DNA from: Hungateiclostridiaceae bacterium UBA1305
GTDB taxonomy: Bacteria > Bacillota > Clostridia > Acetivibrionales > DTU013
Length of the DNA: 24,873 nt
Assembly: GCA_002307275.1 (NCBI GenBank)
Contig: DBTX01000018.1
Location: 17,782 to 42,654 of the forward strand
Reading direction: 5' to 3'
The notes below the pieces were generated by a model, which was not told the origin of the DNA, searched no databases, and saw nothing but the letters and a program-made list of their open reading frames with translations. Made by a program: the position numbers and the translations under genes. Positions 1-8,623 of the stretch are shown in pieces. Every line of letters starts with the position of its first letter. Position 1 is the first letter of the stretch.

Positions 1-2322
1 CTTGCCTGTGCCGCAGCCCTTGCCGCTTCCGTCGTTCTTGCCGAACAGCTCTGCCGACCTGTCATCAGCAATAGTACCGGCCGCGTCAGCCCTGCATTGT
101 CTGCAGTGGTACATCTGCTTCAGAATACTCCCGCAGCTTTTTCTCATTTCATTCAGCTCATTGGTGTCCGTTGCGGGGATATTCTCAAACATGCTTCCTG
201 CTGCAGGGATCAATGGCATGATATTTGAAAGCTGTACCCCATATTCCTGTACTTTTTTGATGACTTCCGGTATATGCTTGTCGTTCACGCCCTCAATCAT
301 AACCGTATTGACCTTGCATACTACCCCTTTGGATGTAAGCAGGGAAAGGCCCTCCAGTTGATTCTTCAGTAAAATTCCGGCAGCCTCCACTCCTGTTATC
401 TTCCGGCCCTTATAGTTGACCTCGCGATAGATTTTTGAAGCAATAACAGGGTCAATTGCATTCACTGTGACAGTCACGTGTGTGACACCCAGTTCAACCA
501 GCTGTGAAGCATATTCCGGCAGCATCAAACCATTCGTAGATAAACAGAATGTAATATCCGGGTCCAGTTGTCGTATCAATTGCAACGATTGACGGGTATT
601 TTCAAAATTGGCCAGAGCATCACCTGGACCGGCAATTCCAACTACTTTCAAGTTTTTCAGACGCGATCTGGCTTCGATGAATCTCTCCGCTGCTTCAAGA
701 GGATTGAGTACTCTGCTCGTCACACCTGGCCTGCTTTCATTGACACAATCAAACTTCCTGTTGCAGTAATTGCAGGAGATGTTGCATGCAGGCGCCACTG
801 GAATGTGAAGGCGTGCATTGTGGCAGGCGCCTGATGAAAAGCAGGGGTGTTCAGCGGTTTTCGCAATGATTGCGGATACAGCAGCAGCGGGAGCAGCTGT
901 ATGCTCCTGCTTTATACCGGCGATAAAATGACCGGCATCATGCAGCGACTCTTCCTGTTTATTCCCTGAACCTGTAAAATATTTGTCGTAGGAATTCCTG
1001 CGGTAATTTTCATTTTTTCCCTCCAGTAATGTATTGGTTATTTTGTCCAGCAGCATTAATGAGCCGTTGTAGCCGGTATGGACCAGCCTCTGTCCTCCGA
1101 CTCTGTCATGGATGGGATAACCGGCTCTGACCAGAGGAATGCCGAGTTTTTCAGTTAATACCCTGCCATCTGAATTACCTATCAGGATGTTGGGTTTTAA
1201 TTGCGCCGATTTTGCCTGTATGGTCTCAAAATCGGTATCATCAAGCACCATCGGCTGCTTTGGAAGGGCAAGGCCTTCTATAAGCGTTTTCAGGTTTTTA
1301 CTCTTTGAACCTGTACAGGCCAGAAGCGTTTCGATTCCGTTTTCCGCGCACAGACCTGTTATGGCATAAACCTGCTCGGGATCACCGAATATGGCGGCTT
1401 TACCCTCTCCATTATATTTGTGCGAATCAATCATTCCGTCCAGCAGTCGGCCTCTTTCCTTTTGCAGTTCTGCTGGCACACTCTTGTCTGTGATTTCAGA
1501 GATCAGTTCTACAAATATGTCAGTATTTTTTAATCCGATCGGAAGGCTGCACCTGTATAGAGGCACACCATACAGCTGCTCCAGGAATTTACCCGGAGAG
1601 AGAGCATCGGGTACGGATAGACCCATTTCAATGGTTGCTGCCGCCCCGGCCATTCCGGAAATGCTATCCAGTGATGTTCCGCCTGCGGGGATGTTTTTGT
1701 ATTCTTTTGAATAAGGTGCATCAAGCGTCTCTGAAATATCCGGATATATGACGTACTCTACATGAAACATTTCAAGGATCCGTTTAATATTACGGATATC
1801 TCCAGGGCTCATAAGGCCTGGAATAATGTTTATCCTGCTATTGATCCATCTCTTGAACCGGGTCGCCTCCAGAATGGAGCGAAGAGCGGCATAATAGCCC
1901 TCTACCTGACTTCCTGCATAGCCTGCGGTGTGAACAGGAATGATTACGGTATCCGATTCTCCATTTTCTATAATAAATTCCTCAACGATTCTTTCAATAT
2001 CCTCGCCGATGGTCTCTGCAAGGCAGGTAGTACACACGCCGATCACAGAGGGTGTATAGAGTGCAATAATGTTTCTGATCCCTGTCTTCAGGTTTTTCTC
2101 TCCGCCATATACAGTACCCTCTTCGTTAAGGGAAGACGAGGCAACATCAATCGGTTCATTATAATGCTCGGCCATATGCCTTCTGATGTATGTGCTGCAG
2201 CCCTGAGAGCCATGCAGAATGACCATGCTGTTCTCTATTCCCTTGAAGGCTGTGACAGCACCCATAGGCATGCACATTTTGCACGGATTCATATTTAAAT
2301 TTGTAAAATTCCTGTTGCTCAT
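1..2322 (-). CDS. nifN-B: NifN-NifB fusion, FeMo-cofactor assembly protein (3' end outside window)
   Basis: One uninterrupted reading frame runs from an ATG at 2322 to the left edge (774 codons, no stop in the window). A GGGAGG ribosome site lies 8 bases before the ATG. Residues about 1-430 are NifN-like: the N-terminal PCKMC region (C14/C17), GSQGCSTY (C42) and CTTCLAETIGED (C100) match the cysteine positions of the NifK/NifN family. After a linker of about 65 residues, residues about 496-774 are the NifB radical-SAM domain, with the cluster motif C513-x3-C517-x2-C520 (CNISCNYC) and the later HCRQCRADA motif. NifB makes NifB-co, the iron-sulfur core of FeMo-co, and NifEN is the scaffold on which it matures. 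The fusion is the arrangement known from Clostridium pasteurianum. The gene follows nifE, as the last nif gene visible here. Whether a NifX-like tail follows cannot be seen. Confidence 0.95.
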   Translation of the reverse strand, partial: MSNRNFTNLNMNPCKMCMPMGAVTAFKGIENSMVILHGSQGCSTYIRRHMAEHYNEPIDVASSSLNEEGTVYGGEKNLKTGIRNIIALYTPSVIGVCTTCLAETIGEDIERIVEEFIIENGESDTVIIPVHTAGYAGSQVEGYYAALRSILEATRFKRWINSRINIIPGLMSPGDIRNIKRILEMFHVEYVIYPDISETLDAPYSKEYKNIPAGGTSLDSISGMAGAAATIEMGLSVPDALSPGKFLEQLYGVPLYRCSLPIGLKNTDIFVELISEITDKSVPAELQKERGRLLDGMIDSHKYNGEGKAAIFGDPEQVYAITGLCAENGIETLLACTGSKSKNLKTLIEGLALPKQPMVLDDTDFETIQAKSAQLKPNILIGNSDGRVLTEKLGIPLVRAGYPIHDRVGGQRLVHTGYNGSLMLLDKITNTLLEGKNENYRRNSYDKYFTGSGNKQEESLHDAGHFIAGIKQEHTAAPAAAVSAIIAKTAEHPCFSSGACHNARLHIPVAPACNISCNYCNRKFDCVNESRPGVTSRVLNPLEAAERFIEARSRLKNLKVVGIAGPGDALANFENTRQSLQLIRQLDPDITFCLSTNGLMLPEYASQLVELGVTHVTVTVNAIDPVIASKIYREVNYKGRKITGVEAAGILLKNQLEGLSLLTSKGVVCKVNTVMIEGVNDKHIPEVIKKVQEYGVQLSNIMPLIPAAGSMFENIPATDTNELNEMRKSCGSILKQMYHCRQCRADAAGTIADDRSAELFGKNDGSGKGCGTGK

Positions 2323-2335
2323 TATAATACCTCCC

Positions 2336-2395
2336 TTACTTAAGGTGTTGCGTCATTACTTAAGGTGTTGCGTCATTACTTAAGTTGTTGCGCCC
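2336..2395. repeat. Three tandem 20-bp repeats at the nifE 3' end
   Basis: Three head-to-tail copies of a 20-base unit (plus strand ttacttaaggtgttgcgtca) occupy 2336-2355, 2356-2375 and 2376-2395. The first two are identical and the third differs at four positions. The third copy contains the nifE stop codon and its last codons, so the other two look like tandem copies of the end of nifE placed in the nifE-nifN-B spacer. They lie directly before the nifN-B ribosome site. Confidence 0.9.
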
Positions 2396-3762
2396 TTGCT
2401 ATTTTTTGACAGCCACGCCCAAACCGGGCTGTTTATTGACATGTCGATCTCTTGCGCAAAGTTGACCGCACCTTCAAAACCACATAATGGGTGCTTGCGT
2501 TCATGATTGTGATCACAGAATGCAACCCCCAGCTTGTAAGCCAGCGGTCTTTCCTTCACACCGCCGACCAGTATGTCCGCGCCGCGCTCCTTCATGAATT
2601 TCTCCAATTCCGAAGGGTTGGCATCGTCAAGGATTACCGTATCCTCCTCTACCATGTTTCTGAGCGTTTCGTAATCCTCCGCCTTTCCTGTCTGTGTCCC
2701 CACCATGACCGTCTTGATGCCAAGGTCTGCAAACTGCTTGACCAGGGATATCGCTTTAAAGCCTCCGCCGACATATATTGCCGCTTTCTTGCCTTTCAGC
2801 CTGCTGCGGTGATATGCCAGCTTTCCGCTGATATATTTTTCTTCCTTTTCAAACAACTTCAGGAGCTTTTCTGCAGCATCATGACCACCAACTGCCTGTG
2901 CGATACGGATCAGGGAAAGCTTGGTATCTTCAAGCCCAAAAAAACTAACCTTTATATATGGGATCCCGTATTTTTCTTCCATCATCTTCGCCAGATAGGA
3001 CATGGAACCGGCACATTGTACGATATTCAAACGCGCGTCCGGCGCCTTCATGATCTCTTCACATCTGGAATCACCCGTAATTTTTGAAACTATTTCAACA
3101 CCGATGCTTTTAAGATATCTGGAAACGATCCATGCTTCGCCTGCCAAATTGAAATCTCCAAGGTAATTCACACTGCCCGGTGATTTTTCCCGATCCGGCT
3201 TTGGCAGCTGTCCGGAGCTTTCCATCAGCTTCATCAGCACATCACAGGCCGCTTTGTAGCCTGTCGACTTGTTCCCTGCAAATCCGCTTGACTGTACTGG
3301 AATAACACGAATTCCATACTTTTTCTCTGCATTTCTGCATACTGCTCCGATATCATCCCCAATGACGCCAGCAATACAGGTGGCATAGACGAATATTACC
3401 TTCGCGGAATATTTTCGGACTATTTCATCGATTGCACCAGTCAGCTTCTTTTCTCCGCCAAATATGACATCCTTCTCTTCAAGGTCTGTCGAAAAACTGT
3501 TCCTGTAAATCTCAGGGCCGCTGGACAAACTGCCTCTGATATCCCAGGTATAGCTGGCACAGCCGATGGGGCCGTGTACGATGTGAAATGCATCTGTAAT
3601 CGGATTCAGTACAACCCTTGCGCCGCAATATACACATGCCCTTTGGCTAACTGATCCTGCTATACTGTCGTTGTCACATTTCAACGTTTGCACACAGTCA
3701 CCCTTGCCACACCGTATCGATTTTTTTCTTTCCTCCAGTATTTCCATTTGAGTAACCTTCAT
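2380..3762 (-). CDS. nifE: NifE, FeMo-cofactor scaffold subunit
   Basis: A 460-residue NifD-like protein that pairs with NifN to form the NifEN scaffold where NifB-co is matured to FeMo-co in the cytoplasm. Conserved cysteines sit in QRACVYCGA (C43), GPIGCASYTWD (C68) and YATCIAGVIGDD (C129). VQCAGSMSYL (C250) sits where NifD has its cofactor-ligating cysteine. The C-terminal HERKHPLCGFEGAVNFA segment is typical of NifE and differs from the NifD cofactor histidine motif. An AGAGGTGG ribosome site precedes the ATG. The spacer to nifK is 112 bases and shows nothing recognisable. The stop codon lies inside a tandem repeat. Confidence 0.95.
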   Translation of the reverse strand: MKVTQMEILEERKKSIRCGKGDCVQTLKCDNDSIAGSVSQRACVYCGARVVLNPITDAFHIVHGPIGCASYTWDIRGSLSSGPEIYRNSFSTDLEEKDVIFGGEKKLTGAIDEIVRKYSAKVIFVYATCIAGVIGDDIGAVCRNAEKKYGIRVIPVQSSGFAGNKSTGYKAACDVLMKLMESSGQLPKPDREKSPGSVNYLGDFNLAGEAWIVSRYLKSIGVEIVSKITGDSRCEEIMKAPDARLNIVQCAGSMSYLAKMMEEKYGIPYIKVSFFGLEDTKLSLIRIAQAVGGHDAAEKLLKLFEKEEKYISGKLAYHRSRLKGKKAAIYVGGGFKAISLVKQFADLGIKTVMVGTQTGKAEDYETLRNMVEEDTVILDDANPSELEKFMKERGADILVGGVKERPLAYKLGVAFCDHNHERKHPLCGFEGAVNFAQEIDMSINSPVWAWLSKNSKGATT

Positions 3763-3874
3763 CGTATGCCACCTCTTTCCTATATCCCGATATGTGCCGA
3801 ACCTTTATCACCAAGTTGTATTGCACCCAATTATTGCGATACCAGCTGCAAAAGATTATTTATAATCAACGCTT

Positions 3875-5236
3875 CTACAAAAGCATCTCCAGATCCTCAT
3901 CCGCCGCATCCCTGTCTCTCCTGTCCAGCAGCGCACCGCTGATCAGTTCTACGATCCTCATGCCTCCACGATAGCCTGTAATCGGCATGTAGGAGTGGAC
4001 CGACCTGTCCAGTATCGGGAATCCAAGTCTGACAAAAGGTACATCTTCGGCCTTAGCGATAAATTTGCTATGTGTACCGCCGATAAGCAAGTCCACTGGA
4101 TTTTCTTTCATCCACTGATGAAGCGTGAACAGATCGCCAGCTGCCTTGACCTTTCCTTCAACCCCGGCTTCCTTGAACATCATATTGATTTCCTTTTCAA
4201 AATACTCGCCAGGGGTACCTGTCAGAACATATTGAGGTATCATTCCCATACTAAGTATGAATTCGGTAAGTCCGATCAGGAAATCAGGATCACCGGTGAG
4301 TGCAACAGTTTTACCCTGATATTGATGCTGCGAATCCAAAATGATATCGAGCAGCTGTCCCCGTTCTTCCTCAAGCTCATATGGCACAGCTTTGCCTGCT
4401 GCCCTTGATACGGCCATGATCATATCGTCCGTTGCCTTGATGCCGATCGGTGTTTTCAGTATTTTACAAGGGACCTTGCATTTTTTCTCCAGTTCATTTG
4501 CACCGTCAGCAGAGGCAAAATATCCAAGAGCCAAAGTACTGATGGAATTTCCGGCATCCCTGATATCCTCCACCTTTGCACCGCCGGCAGGATACATTTC
4601 AAATCTGCCTGTCATAGGCGCATCCAGGACGCCGCTGGTATCCGGAAACATAATGATCTCCATATCCAACAGCTTCATGATGCGCTTGATTTCCCTCATA
4701 TCTCCGGGATTTACAAAACCGGGTATGATATTAAGCTTTCCGTTTGGGTTCTTGCTGTTGGTACATAGATACTTAACCATGCCCTTCACCATGTTGGAAA
4801 ATCCGGTTACATGCGAGCCCACATAGCTTGGCGTATTGACATGTATAATGGTCTTTCCTTCGGGGATCTGCGTCTGCGCGATGTATGTGGGTATATCGTC
4901 GCCGATTGTCTCTGACAGACAGGTCGTATGAATTGCAATGATGTCAGGGTCGTATATCGAAAAGATATTTTTAATTGATGTTTTCAAATTGGCGCCACCG
5001 CCAAAAACAGCAGTGCCTTCTGTAAATGAACTCGTTGAAGCCATGACGGGATCCCTGAAGTTCCTGGTCAGGAACGTCCTGTGGTAGGAACAGCAGCCCT
5101 GCGATCCATGACTGTGCGGCATGCACCTGTGAATTCCAAGCGCCGCATACATCGCGCCTACCGGTTGACACGTCTTGGCCGGATTAATCACGAGACCCGA
5201 CCTCTTTACATATTCCTTCGGTGTTGCATTAAGCAT
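3875..5236 (-). CDS. nifK: NifK, nitrogenase MoFe protein beta subunit
   Basis: This is the beta subunit of the alpha2-beta2 MoFe protein; it shares the P-cluster with NifD and is where the Fe protein docks. Counted from the first possible Met (5242), the P-cluster cysteines are C25 (NPAKTCQPVGA), C50 (GSQGCCSYH) and C108 (HTTCLSETIGDD), and NTPSYVGSH carries the conserved serine region. I prefer the second Met (5236, MLNATPKE): AAGGAGG lies only one base before the first ATG but seven before the second, and clostridial NifK starts with a similar MLxATPKE. The protein (453 residues) lacks the roughly 50-residue N-terminal extension of proteobacterial NifK, as in C. pasteurianum. It follows nifD after 12 bases and is surely cotranscribed and perhaps translationally coupled. 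Confidence 0.97.
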   Translation of the reverse strand: MLNATPKEYVKRSGLVINPAKTCQPVGAMYAALGIHRCMPHSHGSQGCCSYHRTFLTRNFRDPVMASTSSFTEGTAVFGGGANLKTSIKNIFSIYDPDIIAIHTTCLSETIGDDIPTYIAQTQIPEGKTIIHVNTPSYVGSHVTGFSNMVKGMVKYLCTNSKNPNGKLNIIPGFVNPGDMREIKRIMKLLDMEIIMFPDTSGVLDAPMTGRFEMYPAGGAKVEDIRDAGNSISTLALGYFASADGANELEKKCKVPCKILKTPIGIKATDDMIMAVSRAAGKAVPYELEEERGQLLDIILDSQHQYQGKTVALTGDPDFLIGLTEFILSMGMIPQYVLTGTPGEYFEKEINMMFKEAGVEGKVKAAGDLFTLHQWMKENPVDLLIGGTHSKFIAKAEDVPFVRLGFPILDRSVHSYMPITGYRGGMRIVELISGALLDRRDRDAADEDLEMLL

Positions 5237-5248
5237 ATCCATCCCTCC

Positions 5249-6838
5249 TTATATTCCAAATGTTCCTTCAATTGCAGGCTCTGTTTTCCATGGCGGATTT
5301 ACCATTTTCCAGGCCGGCGCTGTTAATCCGAGTGCAATGTCCCTTGCAAAATTGACCGCCCCGTTAAAGCCGGCATAGGGTCCGCTATAGTCATAGGAAT
5401 GAAGCTGCTTGGAGAATATACCCGCTTTATGCGATACATATTTGTCCTTGATACCGGAGCAAAATATATCGGGTTTCAAATATTTCAGGAATTCCTCCGT
5501 TTCAAAGTGATTCAGATCATCGACGACTATGCTGCCATCCTGCATATCCTTTATCATTCCGCTATAGGAATTGAGAGGAATTTCTCTGGCAAGAGCTTCA
5601 TATCTTTCCTTTGACAGTGTTATCCTGTAATATTCGGGATCCGGTTCCAATACCAGATTTTCAATATTTTTACTGTCTGCGTCAACTTTAATGTTTGGGA
5701 GCACCTCCCGGCCTTCATAATCATCTCTGTGCGCGAATTCATAGCCTGCAAGTATGGTTTCGACCCCGATATCCTTGAAAAGGTACTGATAATGATGCGC
5801 TCTTGAACCACCTACATATAATGCAGCCGTTTTTCCTTGTGTGATTGTTTTGAAGTGTTCCAGCTTTGGTATCACTTCGGCAAGTTCTTCTTCAATGACG
5901 GCTTCCGTCCTGGCAGTCAGCTGGGGATCATCGAAATATTTTGCCGTATCCCTCAGGCTCTTCACCATTGCCTTCAGACCAATAAAGTTGACCTTGATCC
6001 AGTCCATACCATATCTAGCTTTCATCATTTCCGCGATGTAATTGACGGAGCGATGGCACTGTAACAGGTTCAAGCTTGCCTTGTGAGCGTTTCTCATACC
6101 CTCGACCGTACCGTTTCCGGTCATTACCGATACGATCTCATAACCTATTTTTTTAAAGATTCGTTCGATTTCAAAGCCGTCACCGCCAATGTTATATTCA
6201 CCAAGTATATTGATGGAATACTTACCCACCACACCGTCACCGGTACCAATCAGATGCTTGATCAATCCGTTGTTTGCAATATGATGCCCTGCAGACTGGC
6301 TGACACCCTTGTAGCCTTCACAGCTGAAAGCCAGCACCTTGATACCGTAAAGCTGTTCAGATTCCACGGCTACGGCATTGATGTCATCTCCGATCAATCC
6401 AACTGGACAAGTGGAGCAAATCATTAAAGTTGACGGCTTGAATATTTCAATAGCCTCTTTGACAGCCTGCCGCAGCTTTTTCATACCGCCGAAGACGATA
6501 TCTCCCTCCTGCATATCTGTAGTAAAGCAATAATTGAGGAAATTATCCTCTCCCTCTGCTATTCGGCCCTTGTTCCTTCTGGTTCCCCAGCTGTAATAAC
6601 CGCATCCGACAGGCCCATGCGTCAGCACGACTGCATCCTTTAACGGTCCCAGCACAACACCTTTGCATCCTGCATAGCAGCAGCCCCTCTGGGTCATGAT
6701 GCCCGGAATGACTCTCGTATTGGCCGTAATGACCTGAGGCTCTTCAGTATTGCTTTTCTTTACCAGAATGTGCTCTTTTCTATTTTTATAGACACTGCCG
6801 GGATAGCTCTCTAATATCCTGTCTACCTTTTGTTTCAT
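5249..6838 (-). CDS. nifD: NifD, nitrogenase MoFe protein alpha subunit
   Basis: The 529-residue alpha subunit holds FeMo-co, the site of N2 reduction. P-cluster ligands are C53 (RGCCYAGC), C79 (GPVGCGYY) and C144 (STCPVGLIGDD). FeMo-co ligands are C261 (QCHRSVNYI) and H480 (KQLHSYDYSGPYAGF). The substrate-pocket Gln/His pair is present in GVSQSAGHHIANN (Q181, H185). Between about residues 375 and 440 there is an insertion relative to proteobacterial NifD, containing DADSKNI and SYSGMIKDMQDGS. The same insertion is known from C. pasteurianum NifD, and it compensates for the short NifK. These features indicate a molybdenum enzyme rather than the vanadium or iron-only types, and no anfG/vnfG gene lies nearby. 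An AGAGGTGATC ribosome site precedes the ATG. Confidence 0.97.
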   Translation of the reverse strand: MKQKVDRILESYPGSVYKNRKEHILVKKSNTEEPQVITANTRVIPGIMTQRGCCYAGCKGVVLGPLKDAVVLTHGPVGCGYYSWGTRRNKGRIAEGEDNFLNYCFTTDMQEGDIVFGGMKKLRQAVKEAIEIFKPSTLMICSTCPVGLIGDDINAVAVESEQLYGIKVLAFSCEGYKGVSQSAGHHIANNGLIKHLIGTGDGVVGKYSINILGEYNIGGDGFEIERIFKKIGYEIVSVMTGNGTVEGMRNAHKASLNLLQCHRSVNYIAEMMKARYGMDWIKVNFIGLKAMVKSLRDTAKYFDDPQLTARTEAVIEEELAEVIPKLEHFKTITQGKTAALYVGGSRAHHYQYLFKDIGVETILAGYEFAHRDDYEGREVLPNIKVDADSKNIENLVLEPDPEYYRITLSKERYEALAREIPLNSYSGMIKDMQDGSIVVDDLNHFETEEFLKYLKPDIFCSGIKDKYVSHKAGIFSKQLHSYDYSGPYAGFNGAVNFARDIALGLTAPAWKMVNPPWKTEPAIEGTFGI

Positions 6839-6890
6839 ATGAGATCACCTCTATATTTCAATTTACCGTACAAATAAAACTGCTTTACAG

Positions 6891-7277
6891 CTATACTGCC
6901 TGTTCTCCTGCTTCCCCTGTCCTGATCCGTATACAGTCACTGACGGGAAGGACGAATATCTTGCCGTCTCCCGGATTCCCCCTGCTGTTGGTTTCCATGA
7001 TTGCTTCAACGACCTTTTTTACTTCATCATCGTTTACAACCATGGACACCAGCCTCTTGGGCACCAGCCTGTGGCCTTCCGATACAGCCTCGGCAGCTTT
7101 TGGCGAGCTGATCTCGATCCCATCGGATAAATAACGTTCGATCAGGGTATAATCCAGCTTTTTTTTGCCGCGTCCCATCACCTTCATGCAGTTCAACGCC
7201 GGAAATCCTTGTATTGACAGCGCTTCTTTCGTCTTTCCAATCATATCCATTCTGATAACTGCCATAATTTCTTTCAT
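6891..7277 (-). CDS. nifI2: NifI2, PII-like nitrogenase switch-off protein
   Basis: A 128-residue PII-family protein. It has the family core (VMGRGK near residue 35, LVSMVVNDDEV, GNPGDGKIFVLPV). It also has the longer loop between VMGRGKKKLDY and LVPKRLV that distinguishes NifI2 from GlnB. In methanogens and other NifI-bearing diazotrophs NifI1 and NifI2 form a complex that binds the MoFe protein and inhibits it when ammonium is available, with 2-oxoglutarate and ATP as effectors. Its place between nifH and nifD, downstream of nifI1, is the diagnostic arrangement. An AGGAGGTG ribosome site lies correctly before the ATG. Spacing is 35 bases from nifI1 and 52 to nifD. Confidence 0.93.
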   Translation of the reverse strand: MKEIMAVIRMDMIGKTKEALSIQGFPALNCMKVMGRGKKKLDYTLIERYLSDGIEISSPKAAEAVSEGHRLVPKRLVSMVVNDDEVKKVVEAIMETNSRGNPGDGKIFVLPVSDCIRIRTGEAGEQAV

Positions 7278-7312
7278 ATCACACCTCCTGGCTTTTATGT
7301 CTGTTTCCTGTA

Positions 7313-7639
7313 TTACAAACCTTTCGTGCTTGAGCTGATGGTATAGACTTCATCAACCGGGCTGACAAAGATCTTGCCATCCCCAAACGCACCTTTCATG
7401 CCCGTTTTAGAATTCTTCATGATCAGCTTTATGACATCATCCTTGTCTTCATCGTTTACGACCATCATGAGCATTTCCTTGGGTATTTCGTCATAAAATA
7501 CATCACCGACCTTGACTCCCCTTTGCTTGCCCCTGCCCATCACATCAATCTTTGTAACCGCCGGAAAGCCGGCATCACTGAGTTCCTCCAGAACAAGCCC
7601 CACTCTTTCGGGCCTGATTATTGCTCTTATCATCAACAT
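7313..7639 (-). CDS. nifI1: NifI1, PII-like nitrogenase switch-off protein
   Basis: A PII-family protein of about 108 residues and partner of NifI2 in post-translational control of nitrogenase. The PII fold core is visible as IRAIIRPERVGLVLEEL, DVMGRGKQRGVKVG, LMMVVNDEDKDDVI and AFGDGKIFVSPVDEVY. The T-loop differs from GlnB and carries no GlnB-type uridylylation Tyr, as expected for NifI1. The frame also has an ATG at 7645, but AAGGAG lies only 3 bases before that ATG and 9 before the ATG at 7639. The 7639 start also gives the usual MLMIRAIIRPE beginning. It lies 30-odd bases after nifH. Confidence 0.93.
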   Translation of the reverse strand: MLMIRAIIRPERVGLVLEELSDAGFPAVTKIDVMGRGKQRGVKVGDVFYDEIPKEMLMMVVNDEDKDDVIKLIMKNSKTGMKGAFGDGKIFVSPVDEVYTISSSTKGL

Positions 7640-7675
7640 ATCCATATTCTCCTTCCATAAATTTCTTATATAGAA

Positions 7676-8500
7676 TCAAAGTCCCAAAAAGCCATGTTTC
7701 ATCATCAATTCTTCAAGTCTTTCCTGACCCATTGGTTTGGGTATAACGAACATGTCATTTCCGTCTATAGCACGTGCAAGACCTCTATACTCATCGGCCT
7801 GCGATTCCTCCGGCGCATAATCAATGACCGTCTTCCTGTTGATTTCAGCCCTCTGGACCAAATTATCCCTTGGAACAAAATAGATGAGCTGACTGCCAAG
7901 TTCCTGTGCAAAATTCTCCAGAAGTTCCCGTTCGTGATCCACCTTCCTGCTGTTGCAGATAATGCCTCCCAGACGGCATCCCCCTGTATTTGCATACCGC
8001 TGGACACCTTTTGATATGTTGTTTGCCGCATAAAGCGCCATCAATTCACCGCTGGCCACGATATAAATCTCTTTCGCCTTTCCTTCCCTGATCGGCATTG
8101 CAAAACCGCCGCACACGACATCACCAAGAACATCATAGAACACATAGTCCAGATCTTCGGTATAGGCTCCAAGGCTCTCAAGCATATTAATTGAAGTGAT
8201 GATGCCTCTTCCTGCACATCCGACACCTGGCTCGGGTCCGCCCGACTCGACACACCGGATACCGAATTTTCCTATTTTGAGGATGTTATCGAGTTCAACC
8301 TCTTCCCCCTCTTCCCTAAGCGTATCCAGTACACTTTTCTGCGCCAGCCCCCCTAATACCAGTCTTGTTGAATCCGCTTTCGGGTCGCAGCCCACAATCA
8401 TGACCTTTTTACCCATTTCGCCCAATCCGACTGTCAGATTCTGCGTGGTTGTGGACTTTCCGATTCCGCCCTTTCCATAAATTGCCACTTGTCTCATCAT
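7676..8500 (-). CDS. nifH: NifH, nitrogenase iron protein (dinitrogenase reductase)
   Basis: A 274-residue ATP-hydrolysing homodimer that passes electrons to NifDK and is also needed for FeMo-co maturation. Visible motifs are the P-loop GKGGIGKSTTT (residues 10-20), switch I CDPKADSTRL, the 4Fe-4S ligands C95 (GVGCAGRG) and C130 (GDVVCGGFAMP), and R98, the arginine that DraT ADP-ribosylates in some bacteria. No draT/draG is visible here. The frame begins Met-Met-Arg-Gln. GGAGG lies 7 bases before the first ATG and 10 before the second, so either could be used. It is the first gene of the nif operon. Confidence 0.98.
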   Translation of the reverse strand: MMRQVAIYGKGGIGKSTTTQNLTVGLGEMGKKVMIVGCDPKADSTRLVLGGLAQKSVLDTLREEGEEVELDNILKIGKFGIRCVESGGPEPGVGCAGRGIITSINMLESLGAYTEDLDYVFYDVLGDVVCGGFAMPIREGKAKEIYIVASGELMALYAANNISKGVQRYANTGGCRLGGIICNSRKVDHERELLENFAQELGSQLIYFVPRDNLVQRAEINRKTVIDYAPEESQADEYRGLARAIDGNDMFVIPKPMGQERLEELMMKHGFLGL

Positions 8501-8533
8501 AAAAACACCTCCGAATTATTTTTTTCTGAATAT

Positions 8534-8570
8534 AAAAACAGACGCCTGATTTATAATTAAATCAGGCGTC
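8534..8570 (-). terminator. Perfect 13-bp hairpin with T-run in the nifH leader
   Basis: The arms gacgcctgattta (8541-8553) and taaatcaggcgtc (8558-8570) are perfect inverted repeats with a 4-base loop. On the minus strand the hairpin is followed by TGTTTTTATA, so it resembles an intrinsic terminator. It could end ANTAR-gene transcription. It also lies about 40 bases before the nifH start codon and downstream of the predicted nifH promoter, so it could attenuate nifH. Confidence 0.8.
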
Positions 8571-8623
8571 CAGGCCAGGCAGTACCTTTGTCATACATAT
8601 GGACATCAGTACACACTATTACT

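Noticed and set aside
1762..2298. Plus-strand frame of 178 codons within nifN-B
   Set aside because: It lies opposite the clearly coding NifN part of the fusion. No family resemblance and no ribosome site.
5249..8500. Alternative vanadium or iron-only nitrogenase
   Set aside because: There is no delta-subunit gene (anfG/vnfG), and NifD/NifK match the clostridial molybdenum type including the characteristic insertion.
8541..8570. The nifH leader hairpin as an ANTAR target with an AATTAT hexaloop
   Set aside because: The loop lacks G at position 4 and the stem is far longer than in ANTAR sites. It fits a terminator better.
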